A stretch of DNA of 28,733 nucleotides from Physcocola sp002396385 (GTDB taxonomy: Bacteria; Bacteroidota; Bacteroidia; Bacteroidales; Paludibacteraceae), in NCBI GenBank assembly GCA_946535435.1, contig CAMNDM010000043.1, forward strand, positions 1-28,733. Direction: 5' to 3'. A program made the translations under genes and the position numbers. This document shows positions 5,943 through 13,428 of this stretch, in pieces. Numbering within the stretch: position 1 is the first letter of the stretch; every line of letters starts with the position of its first letter. The notes beneath the pieces were generated by a model. The model saw only the letters and a program-made list of their open reading frames with translations, was not told where the DNA came from and searched no databases.

Positions 5943-8900
5943 ATGTCATTACGCTTTATCTATATTGTCATTTTTGCATTGCTTGGCATTATGCAGACTT
6001 CTGCCACTTATAAAAGGCAGTTCTTTTTTATGCCAAGTAATTACAAGAGTGAAATTACCCATATTGCTGCCGATGATTTAGGTTACATTTGGATATCGAC
6101 CGATGAGGGACTGGTCCGTTACGACGGTTTTTCATACCTCCGAATCGAGCATCGTCAGGGCGACACGCTGTCTCTGCCGAACAATGGCTGTAAGAAAGTA
6201 CTCATCGATAGTCGGAAAAACTTTTGGGTAGGAACCAGCACAGGACTGGCCTTGTTTGACCCGCGCACTTATGTCTGCCATTATGTCCCGGTCGATTCTG
6301 GCGAAGTGGCCATTATTGATTTGGAGGAGGATGTCGACCATACCTTGTGGTTGTTAAGTTACGATGCCATCTACCATTTTTACCCCGAAACAAAAAAGGT
6401 GGAAGCCTTCAGGGGTGATTGGGGAATCCGGTTTGCGGTAACTGATACTGAATTGTGGGTCACTTCTGAAACAAAGGGGCTGACGGTCATTGATAAAAAA
6501 ACGGGTAAAGCGGAAAAAGTAGGCGGACTTTCAAACGACCTTTTCCGGGTATTCAAGACTTCGACCGGAAAAATGTTCTTGGGCTCGCTAAATAACGGCC
6601 TATACATTCTCAACCAAGACCGGAAAGTGGTCAAACACTATCTGGCCAAGAAAGATGGAGCTTTGTTCTCCAGCAACTGTATCTGCTCGTTTGCCGAAGA
6701 CGAAAAGGGAAATGTGTGGGTCGGCAACTTGAATGGTAACCTTACTATTTATAACCTTAACACCATGTCGTTTGTTCCGTCGCGGCTTATCTTTCCTGAA
6801 GGGGTGAACGACAACCACCTTACTGTCAGCTCAATCCTTTGCGATGCGTCAAACAACATTTGGGTTGGAACCTACCGCTATTGGTTTTACAAGTCTTCGG
6901 CGAGCCACCAGGTGTTCACTTACCACCGGTTGTCAGACGGCTCTCCGGTTTCCTCTTTTCTGTACCGGCAGGGAAAGCCGCTTTTAGTGGCTTCTGATGG
7001 TGGCGGCATCTTTACGTTCGACGCAGAAAAAAACTATTCTTTACAACAGGCATTTACAAACAACAAAGATTTGTGTGCAGCCTCCATCAGGAAGACCGAA
7101 TCTGGTAATGAGGCGTACATCGCATCGTGGGGGAGTGGCATATTTAAAACCGAGGCAAATAGCCTTAAACCTGTTTTCAACAACAGGTTGCCGTCGTTCA
7201 AGCTGCAAGATGTGTTGCCAACCGATTCTGGTATGTGGGTGGCTATAGACCAATATGGGGTACTGTTTCTGAATAATAATGGCCGTATTCTGGGCAGAGG
7301 TTTCCCTAATTCGGCTGCCTTCTCTTCTATGCCCCATTATCCGCACCATTTGTTTGTCGGCCGTAACGGCAACCTGTGGATTTCGACCAGTAACGGACTT
7401 TGTGTCTGGAATGGGGTGAATTTGCGGAAATACTTTGTGCCCGAGGCTAACAGTAACGACGACATCATGGCGGTTGAAGACATGAAGAAAAGGGTCTGGT
7501 TTTTAAACAAGACACACGGTTTGTGCTGTCTTGACACTCAGACTGACTCTATAGCGTTTTTTTCCCAGCGTTACGGATTGCCTATCGGCTTAAAGGCATT
7601 GGCAGTTGACCATAAAGGCTACTTGTGGATAACCAGTTCTAATCACCTTTATTGCATTGACCTTGAGACGGAGGATATTAGAAATTTTGATATCTCAAGC
7701 CAGTTAGGCATCGATGTCTTCCATCCGCGTTCGTTGACTGTTTGTCCCGACGGCATGCTCTATGCGGGCTCTTCGTCTGGTTTCTTGGCCGTGCAAACCA
7801 ACGATATACTGCCTCCTGTTGAAAAATCGGTGGTTTTATCTTCTTTCTCGCTGTTTGGCGAGGTGCAGAAACCTGGCGAGTCTGATATCCTTACCGAGGA
7901 CATCTCGTTATGCGGAAAGTTGGAATTGTCGCATGAACAAAACCTTTTCTCTTTCTCATTTGTGTGCCCTAACTATTCAGGCCCGGACCAAATAGAGTTT
8001 TACTACCGTCTGACAGGTTTGTCTAAATCGTGGGTCAAGGCAGATGGTCACTCGGCTTCCTTTTCCAGTCTTCCGGCAGGAACCTATAAACTGGAAGTGA
8101 AGGCAATGGCCGGTAGTCACTTGTTGGGTACGCTTACCAAGCCTTTGGTTTTGATTGTACGGCCTGCGTGGTGGAATACGTGGTGGTTCCGTACCTTGTT
8201 GTTGCTAATTGTCTCTGGTGTTGTGTTCTTGTTCGTATCGTACCGGATACGTTTTTTAAAGAAACAGCAACTGGTTCTGGAGCAGCAAGTGGAAAACCGA
8301 ACCCGGCAAATTGCCGAACGCAATGAGGAAATACTTAACCAGAACAAGAAAATTGAGTCGAAGAATGCCGAATTAGACAGTGCGTTGTCAACTAAAGATA
8401 AAATTATATCTGTAATGGCACACGATTTACGAAACCCGTTGTCGGTCATCACTGGTATGTTGGGGGTATTGCAATCGAATAAAGAGGTGGAACAATCGCC
8501 TGTGCTAACCAAACAGATTGACACCGTCAGCAATGCGGCCAACGTCCTTCAGGGGCAGATGGAAAACCTGCTCCAATGGGCCCGTTTGCAGTCGAGCAGC
8601 ATCGTTTTCTCTCCAACAGAGGTGTTCCTTGCTTTTGCTGTGAAGGGTGCAATAGCATTGTTGCAGGATGTCGCCCGGCAGAAGGGGGTTGTATTTGATG
8701 TTACAGACAACTCGACGCACGCTGCCGTTGCCGACGAACGTATGGTGGCAACTATAGTGCGCAACTTGTTGGCTAATGCTATCAAATTTTCCTATGCTAA
8801 CGGTCAGGTAGAAGTGTCGATAACCGAGAATGACAGCCAGGTGTTGCTGAAGGTGAAAGATCATGGAACGGGCATTGCTCCCGATTTGCTCCCCACCTTG

Positions 8901-9929
8901 TTTGCCGACTCTAAAGTTGGCGCTGTGGCATCTACCAACGGCACTGCTGGCGAGGAGGGTTCCGGGTTGGGTTTGCGCATCTGTTACGATTTTGCCACCC
9001 GGTGCAAAGGAAGCCTCGATGTTGACAGTACCGTTGGCTTGGGTAGTATTTTCACCCTCGCTCTGCCGAAGAGTAAATTGGAGAAGTCTTCCGAGCATTT
9101 TGCCAATAATGATGACAAAAACGATGCTGATGCGGTTGCTGAGACCCCTAACGAAGTGTCTGATAAAAAATCGATTCTCTTTGTCGATGACGATGCCAAT
9201 CTGCTTGATTATCTTACTGCCATCTTCCAAGGCGAGTTTGTGGTGGAGACTGCTTCGAACGGAGAAGAAGGGCTGCAAGTCGCACGCAAGACTTTGCCTG
9301 ACATTATCATCTCTGATTTGATGATGCCGCGGATGAATGGAAAAGAGTTCTGCGAACATATAAAGTCTGACAGCCTGACACGGCACATTCCTGTGCTGTT
9401 GCTTACCGCAAGTGATTCTGATGTTACACATATAGAAAGCTTGACCGCTGGTGCCGACGACTACATCTTGAAACCTTTCCATCGTGATATCCTTATTGCT
9501 AAAGTTAAGACAGTGTTGCACAATAAGGATTTGCAAATGAAGTATTTCAGTGAACAGATGTTCTCGATTAGTGCAGACGGAGTTTCCTCTTCGTCGCCAG
9601 AGGCGGAATTCTTGGAAAAAGCAATCCAAGTCGTGAAGGCACATGTCGATGATTCGGAATTCACCGCCGATGTGTTCGCTTCGGAAATGGCTATCAGCCG
9701 TGTGCAGTTGTTCCGTAAGTTTAAGGCGGTTGCTGCTAGCTCGCCTTCTGAATTCGTGAAACAGTACCGTCTGAGTTATGCCGGACAACTGCTGGCGGCC
9801 GGTAATGTGACGGTTGCCGATGTGGCGTATGCCTGCGGATTCACCGATCCAAAATATTTTAGTTCCTGCTTCTCGGCAAAGTATGGCATGTCGCCTTCTC
9901 AATATGCAAAGGCAAATAAAAAGATTTAA
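5943..9929 (+). CDS. Hybrid two-component system sensor/regulator (one-protein HTCS)
   Basis: The 1328-residue protein combines sensor, kinase, receiver and transcription factor. After an N-terminal signal segment, residues about 25-620 form a periplasmic propeller sensor with repeated Reg_prop motifs (YIWISTDEGLVRYDG, NVWVGNLNGNLTIYN, NLWISTSNGLCVWNG). A Y_Y_Y domain follows (about 660-735), then a membrane helix (about 748-768). The HisKA segment has H827 in MAHDLRNPL. The ATPase domain shows an N-box at about 941-949 (NLLANAIKF) and the G-boxes DHGTGIAP and GSGLGLRI. The receiver has acidic residues 1082-1084 and phospho-acceptor D1125 in ISDLMMP. An AraC-type HTH ends the protein (about 1225-1325). 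Such proteins usually sense glycan fragments and activate adjacent susC/susD-type loci; none is in this window, so its targets are unknown. It lies divergent to the envelope operon and 39 bases upstream of the NUDIX gene. Confidence 0.95.
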   Translation: MSLRFIYIVIFALLGIMQTSATYKRQFFFMPSNYKSEITHIAADDLGYIWISTDEGLVRYDGFSYLRIEHRQGDTLSLPNNGCKKVLIDSRKNFWVGTSTGLALFDPRTYVCHYVPVDSGEVAIIDLEEDVDHTLWLLSYDAIYHFYPETKKVEAFRGDWGIRFAVTDTELWVTSETKGLTVIDKKTGKAEKVGGLSNDLFRVFKTSTGKMFLGSLNNGLYILNQDRKVVKHYLAKKDGALFSSNCICSFAEDEKGNVWVGNLNGNLTIYNLNTMSFVPSRLIFPEGVNDNHLTVSSILCDASNNIWVGTYRYWFYKSSASHQVFTYHRLSDGSPVSSFLYRQGKPLLVASDGGGIFTFDAEKNYSLQQAFTNNKDLCAASIRKTESGNEAYIASWGSGIFKTEANSLKPVFNNRLPSFKLQDVLPTDSGMWVAIDQYGVLFLNNNGRILGRGFPNSAAFSSMPHYPHHLFVGRNGNLWISTSNGLCVWNGVNLRKYFVPEANSNDDIMAVEDMKKRVWFLNKTHGLCCLDTQTDSIAFFSQRYGLPIGLKALAVDHKGYLWITSSNHLYCIDLETEDIRNFDISSQLGIDVFHPRSLTVCPDGMLYAGSSSGFLAVQTNDILPPVEKSVVLSSFSLFGEVQKPGESDILTEDISLCGKLELSHEQNLFSFSFVCPNYSGPDQIEFYYRLTGLSKSWVKADGHSASFSSLPAGTYKLEVKAMAGSHLLGTLTKPLVLIVRPAWWNTWWFRTLLLLIVSGVVFLFVSYRIRFLKKQQLVLEQQVENRTRQIAERNEEILNQNKKIESKNAELDSALSTKDKIISVMAHDLRNPLSVITGMLGVLQSNKEVEQSPVLTKQIDTVSNAANVLQGQMENLLQWARLQSSSIVFSPTEVFLAFAVKGAIALLQDVARQKGVVFDVTDNSTHAAVADERMVATIVRNLLANAIKFSYANGQVEVSITENDSQVLLKVKDHGTGIAPDLLPTLFADSKVGAVASTNGTAGEEGSGLGLRICYDFATRCKGSLDVDSTVGLGSIFTLALPKSKLEKSSEHFANNDDKNDADAVAETPNEVSDKKSILFVDDDANLLDYLTAIFQGEFVVETASNGEEGLQVARKTLPDIIISDLMMPRMNGKEFCEHIKSDSLTRHIPVLLLTASDSDVTHIESLTAGADDYILKPFHRDILIAKVKTVLHNKDLQMKYFSEQMFSISADGVSSSSPEAEFLEKAIQVVKAHVDDSEFTADVFASEMAISRVQLFRKFKAVAASSPSEFVKQYRLSYAGQLLAAGNVTVADVAYACGFTDPKYFSSCFSAKYGMSPSQYAKANKKI

Positions 9930-9968
9930 TGTTCAAGTGATTCCCTAATTTCAAAAATAAAATTCAAT

Positions 9969-10619
9969 ATGTATACCTACAAATATCCTCATCCGGCCAT
10001 TACTGCCGATTGCGTTGTTTTGTGTTTCGACGGTGAGCATTTAAAATTACTGCTTATCCAGCGTAAGAATAACCCTTATGCGGGTTGCTGGGCTTTCCCT
10101 GGTGGATTTATGGACATGGATGAAACGGTAGAAGAGGCTGCAAAACGCGAACTGATGGAGGAAACCCGCTTCGAGTGCGCTGGCTTGACCCAGTTCTATG
10201 TGTCGTCGACCGTCGACCGTGACGAGCGTGAAAGGGTGGTTACCTGTGCCTGCATGGCTTTCGTGAAGATGGGCAGGGTTGAAGCATCAGACGATGCGGG
10301 TAAGGCCGAGTGGTTCAACTTCCACAATCTTCCAGAATTGGCGTTCGACCATCGTGAGATTGTGGAGGTGGCAAAAAACAAGTTGAAGCAGATGCTCTAT
10401 TTTGAGCCGATTGCCTTCTACCTCTTGCCCGACACGTTCGATATGGCGTCGTTGCAGAAGGTGTATGAAGAGATTTTGGATAAGAAACTCGATGCAGCTG
10501 TCTTTGCTGAACGTATGTTGGGCTTCAATATCTTAGATGAAAAGGGTGATGGTGTCTATTCGCTGAATAAGGAAAAATTCAAGAAATTTTCTGATAGGAA
10601 CCTGTTGTCGAATTTCTAA
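9969..10619 (+). CDS. NUDIX protein with probable C-terminal winged-helix domain (NrtR/AraR-like)
   Basis: The NUDIX box is visible at residues 46-68: G46-x5-E52-x7-R60-E61-L62-x-E64-E65-T66, with R67 where glycine is usual. The metal-binding glutamates are present, so hydrolysis is possible. Residues about 150-216 look like the small winged-helix tail of the NrtR/AraR type regulators (segment LDAAVFAERMLGFNIL and then VYSLNKEKF). In Bacteroidetes such proteins often act as repressors that read a sugar or ADP-ribose-like ligand with a NUDIX fold, but plain ADP-ribose hydrolases share the layout. The gene starts 39 bases after the HTCS gene without a clear promoter of its own, so it may be co-transcribed. 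Its stop codon overlaps the stop of the convergent methyltransferase gene. Confidence 0.8.
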   Translation: MYTYKYPHPAITADCVVLCFDGEHLKLLLIQRKNNPYAGCWAFPGGFMDMDETVEEAAKRELMEETRFECAGLTQFYVSSTVDRDERERVVTCACMAFVKMGRVEASDDAGKAEWFNFHNLPELAFDHREIVEVAKNKLKQMLYFEPIAFYLLPDTFDMASLQKVYEEILDKKLDAAVFAERMLGFNILDEKGDGVYSLNKEKFKKFSDRNLLSNF

Positions 10620-11830
10620 CTATCAACTCTACTCCCGACTTTTTTACAACCGATAAGAACAAGTTCTTTATTCATAAGGGTGGTGGCGAACAGATACAAG
10701 TCACCGCCCTCTTTTATTTTCAGTTTCTTCCGAATGTCCTCTTGCCTAAGGGGGCAGTTCCTGATGGTAAGGTTGGCCTTTTTTGTGTCTGGGAAGGTCT
10801 TGTTAAAGTCGGCCGCATTTATTCTGCAGGTGCCAATCACCTCGAAAGCCCGGCCTTGCACTTCTGGCTTGAGCGTTTGTGACGTATAAAGGTGGCTGTT
10901 TTGTTGCAGGGGCTCGATGTCCCATGCCTCGCAGATGCTTTTAAAAGCGCCAGCTTTCATGATAGAGCTGTTCGGCTCGTAGAGATACTTGCCAACGGAT
11001 GTGGCGATAGAAACTGTAGCTTCCTTCTCCTTGTTAAGGCTCGTAGTAAAAACATCGTTTTTTTGCGGTTTAATGTTGACGCAGAAAAGTCGGATGTCGG
11101 AACCAGCGTTGGCTTCAAAATTCTGGATAATCAGCAGTTCTTTGCATTCGTTCGCCACGCTGATGGTGTAAATACTTTCAATGTTTCTTAGCTCTTTGAT
11201 GGCGGTGCCGATGTCGAGCATTGGCGAGTATTTGACCATAACTTTCCGGGCCTTTTGGCGGAAAACGTCTTGTAGAAGGGTGAGGTCTGGCGTGCAGTCA
11301 GATGGGGCAACCGTCTTTCTGCCGTTGGCATCCCTTCTGGCGGGATCGACAAACAGCAGGTCGAAACGCTGGCCGTTGTGCTGTTTCAGATAAGACTCGG
11401 CGTCGGTGTTGAACACCTGCCAGTTGGTGAGTCCGAATGCGTGGAGGTTGTTTTCTGCAATTTTGCAGAGGGCCTCGTTGGTCTCCACATAGTCGGCCTG
11501 CTTAAAGTGCTTGGAGATGAAGGTGAAGTCGATACCGAATCCACCGGTTAGGTCGGCCATAATGTCGCCTTCAGCCACCAGTTGGGCCTTAAACCGTGCG
11601 GTAGCTTCAGAAGAGCATTGTTCCAGCGACAAGTGGACGGGGTAAACGACCTTTTCGTTGGCGGCCCACGACGGCAGTTTCTGTTTGGCCTTCTGTAGAC
11701 CTTCAATCTGTTGGAGTGCCGTTTTCAGGTCGTTGCCCGAGAGGTCGCACTTGCCTAACGCAAGTTTCCTGACATCATCGGTGGCGTGTTCTTTAATAAA
11801 ACTAACAATTGATGGTGTTAGGAAACTCAT
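10616..11830 (-). CDS. PG_1098-like class I SAM-dependent methyltransferase (THUMP-like C-terminal domain)
   Basis: The 404-residue protein has an N-terminal helical part, a class I methyltransferase core with motif I DLTGGFGID (residues 93-101), the acidic strand YVETNEAL (114-121) and motif IV LLFVDPARR (158-166). The C-terminal third resembles the ferredoxin-like/THUMP-like domains of the Porphyromonas PG_1098 family, likely an RNA methyltransferase; the substrate is unknown. I chose the ATG at 11830 (MSFLTPSIVSF) over an in-frame ATG at 11890 because the longer version would overlap the end of purU and add 20 residues that do not look like family sequence. With this start the gene lies 25 bases after purU and is probably in its transcript. 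The stop TAG overlaps the TAA of the convergent NUDIX gene by two bases. Confidence 0.85.
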   Translation of the reverse strand: MSFLTPSIVSFIKEHATDDVRKLALGKCDLSGNDLKTALQQIEGLQKAKQKLPSWAANEKVVYPVHLSLEQCSSEATARFKAQLVAEGDIMADLTGGFGIDFTFISKHFKQADYVETNEALCKIAENNLHAFGLTNWQVFNTDAESYLKQHNGQRFDLLFVDPARRDANGRKTVAPSDCTPDLTLLQDVFRQKARKVMVKYSPMLDIGTAIKELRNIESIYTISVANECKELLIIQNFEANAGSDIRLFCVNIKPQKNDVFTTSLNKEKEATVSIATSVGKYLYEPNSSIMKAGAFKSICEAWDIEPLQQNSHLYTSQTLKPEVQGRAFEVIGTCRINAADFNKTFPDTKKANLTIRNCPLRQEDIRKKLKIKEGGDLYLFATTLMNKELVLIGCKKVGSRVDS

Positions 11831-11855
11831 GGTATAATAGGTAATTGAGATGTCT

Positions 11856-12731
11856 TTAAGAGAATATGACGGTTCTGTTCTGATAAACAAGCACCTTGCG
11901 CTCGATGTGCTTCTCGATAGCGCGGCTCAGCACAATCTTCTCCAAGTCTCTACCTTTGGCAACGAACGTCTTGACGTTGTCTTTGTGGGTAACGCGTACC
12001 ACATCTTGCTCGATAATTGGGCCGGCGTCGAGTTCCGAAGTCACATAGTGGCTGGTGGCGCCAATAATCTTCACACCACGGCTGTAGGCCTGGTGGTAGG
12101 GTTTGGCTCCGATAAACGCAGGCAGGAACGAGTGGTGGATGTTGATGATGTTGTTGGGGTAGGTTTGAATCATCTCCTCAGAGATAATCTGCATGTATCT
12201 GGCTAGGACGATGAAGTCGATGTTGTTGTCTTTCAACAATTTCATTTCTTCCTTCTCCAACTCCGTACGGTTGTCCTTGTTCAGTGGAATGACGTGGAAC
12301 GGAATGCCGAATTTTTCGCCCACCCACTGCAAGTCGGCGTGGTTGCTGATGATGAACGGAATGTCTACATTCATCTCTCCTGCCGTGTAACGGGCGAGGA
12401 TGTCGAACAGACAGTGGCTCATTTTCGAAACGAACAGTGCCATACGTGGTTTGACGTCGGTAAAGTAGATGCTGAACTGCATCTGGTATTTGCTGGCAAA
12501 CAGCGTTTGGAAGTACTCGTTGATTTTCTCTGCGGGAATGAGGAATTGGTTCAAATCCCATTCCACACGCATAAAGAAAACGTTGTTCTCGTGGTCGACG
12601 TATTGGTCAAGATATACAATGTTACCCTTGTTTACGTTGATGAAGTCTGTTACGGCTGCCAGAATACCTTGGGTATCGGGGCAGTGGAGTAGCAGTATAG
12701 CGTTTTTGTTCTTCTGTTCCATGTTGGTCAT
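11856..12731 (-). CDS. purU: Formyltetrahydrofolate deformylase
   Basis: PurU hydrolyses 10-formyltetrahydrofolate to formate and tetrahydrofolate, balancing one-carbon units and supplying formate for purine synthesis. An N-terminal ACT domain (LLHCPDTQGILAAVTDFI) precedes the formyltransferase-type catalytic domain with IVLARYMQIIS, NIHHSFLPAFIGAKPY and GATSHYVT, which hold the conserved Asn/His active site; DAGPIIEQ follows. From the ATG at 12731 the product is 291 residues, close to the usual 280-290. A longer frame to 12806 exists, but the promoter box TAAATTTG at 12752-12759 lies inside that extension, so the start must be downstream. An ATG at 12722 (MEQKNKN) is an equally plausible start. 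The gene heads a probable two-gene unit with the PG_1098-like methyltransferase. Confidence 0.93.
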   Translation of the reverse strand: MTNMEQKNKNAILLLHCPDTQGILAAVTDFINVNKGNIVYLDQYVDHENNVFFMRVEWDLNQFLIPAEKINEYFQTLFASKYQMQFSIYFTDVKPRMALFVSKMSHCLFDILARYTAGEMNVDIPFIISNHADLQWVGEKFGIPFHVIPLNKDNRTELEKEEMKLLKDNNIDFIVLARYMQIISEEMIQTYPNNIINIHHSFLPAFIGAKPYHQAYSRGVKIIGATSHYVTSELDAGPIIEQDVVRVTHKDNVKTFVAKGRDLEKIVLSRAIEKHIERKVLVYQNRTVIFS

Positions 12732-12751
12732 CTCTATAACTCTTTTATCTA

Positions 12752-12759
12752 CAAATTTA
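12752..12759 (-). promoter_or_regulatory. -7 box of purU
   Basis: TAAATTTG on the minus strand matches TAnnTTTG and lies 20 bases before the ATG at 12731. It decides the purU start, since the longest open frame would begin upstream of it. No clear TTG element is seen at the -33 position. Confidence 0.55.
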
Positions 12760-12852
12760 CAAATATGTTTACAGATTCCCCCTCTAAAATGCGTTGAAAT
12801 TAGCAAGATTGTGCCTAGAATTGCAAAAAATGGAGAACTATTTGCGTAAAAA

Positions 12853-12884
12853 TTTGTTTGATTAGATTATTTGAACTAATTTTG
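12853..12884 (+). promoter_or_regulatory. Promoter of tRNA-Asp
   Basis: TTTG (12853-12856), 20 bases, then TAATTTTG (12877-12884) fits the phylum pattern of a -33 TTTG and a -7 TAnnTTTG box. It ends 33 bases before the mature tRNA. Confidence 0.65.
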
Positions 12885-12917
12885 CATTGCAAAACCGAAA
12901 GGTGCGCTGGATGAACT

Positions 12918-12991
12918 GGTGCGTTAGTTCAGCTGGTTAGAATGCCGCCCTGTCACGGCGGAGGTCATGGGTTCGAGTCCCATACGCACCG
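12918..12991 (+). tRNA. tRNA-Asp (GTC)
   Basis: A full cloverleaf can be folded. The acceptor stem GGTGCGT (12918-12924) pairs with ACGCACC (12984-12990), with G12991 as discriminator. The D-arm contains AGCTGGTTAGA. The anticodon stem CCGCC/GGCGG (12945-12949/12957-12961) encloses the loop CTGTCAC with anticodon GTC at 12952-12954. The T-arm contains GGGTTCGAGTCCC. CCA is not encoded, as is usual in this phylum. The gene has its own promoter and a terminator immediately downstream. No integrase or att-type repeat is seen next to it. Confidence 0.97.
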
Positions 12992-12997
12992 CATAAG

Positions 12998-13029
12998 AGA
13001 GAATCTTCAAAACGAGGGTTCTCTTTTTT
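12998..13029 (+). terminator. Terminator of tRNA-Asp
   Basis: AGAGAATC (12998-13005) pairs with GGTTCTCT (13017-13024) with one G-T pair, followed by a run of T to 13029. It starts 7 bases after the tRNA and separates it from the downstream operon. Confidence 0.75.
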
Positions 13030-13079
13030 GTTTTTCCACTTTTTTCTCTGCAATACATCCGAAACGCTTTTATATTTTG

Positions 13080-13087
13080 TATCTTTG
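13080..13087 (+). promoter_or_regulatory. -7 box of the Dabb-dsbD operon
   Basis: TATCTTTG matches TAnnTTTG, 29 bases before the ATG at 13117. It is the only such box ahead of the four tightly packed genes that follow. A TTG-type -33 element is not clear. Confidence 0.55.
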
Positions 13088-13116
13088 TATTAGGTACAAA
13101 CTGATTTTTTAGTAAC

Positions 13117-13416
13117 ATGGTTAAGCATATCGTATTATTCAAGTTTAAGTCTTTTGAAAGTGCTGAAGAGAAAGCACAAAAACTCAAATTTATACAAACT
13201 GAACTCTTGAATCTGAAGGGTTTGATTAAGGAAATTGACTCTATGGAGGTCGGTTTGAACGGGAATGAGAAGGAAGCGTTCGACCTGGCGTTGATCTCTA
13301 CTCATAAATCATGGAACGATTTGGCTGTATACGACCAACACCCCGACCATGTTGCGGTAAAGAAGATTATCAAGGAAGTGCTTGATACCCGCTCTGCTGC
13401 TGATTTCGAATATTAA
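13117..13416 (+). CDS. Dabb-family (stress-responsive A/B barrel) protein
   Basis: The 99-residue protein is one Dabb domain, an alpha/beta barrel that dimerises. The opening MVKHIVLFKFK and the later LALISTHKSWNDLAVYDQHPDHVAVKKII match the family throughout, and the length is that of a single-domain member. No catalytic function can be assigned. It is the first gene of a four-gene operon, 12 bases before dsbD, which hints at a role under redox or general stress, but that link is inferred. Confidence 0.88.
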   Translation: MVKHIVLFKFKSFESAEEKAQKLKFIQTELLNLKGLIKEIDSMEVGLNGNEKEAFDLALISTHKSWNDLAVYDQHPDHVAVKKIIKEVLDTRSAADFEY

Positions 13417-13428
13417 TACTACATTTTT

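Noticed and set aside
8505..9902. Long minus-strand open frame of 465 codons opposite the regulator gene
   Set aside because: It lies wholly antisense to the kinase, receiver and AraC parts of a well-supported gene, has no recognisable domain and low-complexity His/Arg/Gln-rich composition typical of shadow frames.
11831..11890. Upstream start for the PG_1098-like methyltransferase
   Set aside because: The 20 extra residues would overlap the end of purU and do not resemble family sequence; the ATG at 11830 gives MSFLTPSIVSF.
12732..12806. Longer purU start
   Set aside because: The extension contains the TAAATTTG promoter box and adds 25 residues ahead of the ACT domain that look like untranslated leader.
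12918..12991. tRNA-Asp as an integration site for a mobile element
   Set aside because: No integrase, no repeat of the tRNA 3' end and only housekeeping genes are seen on either side.
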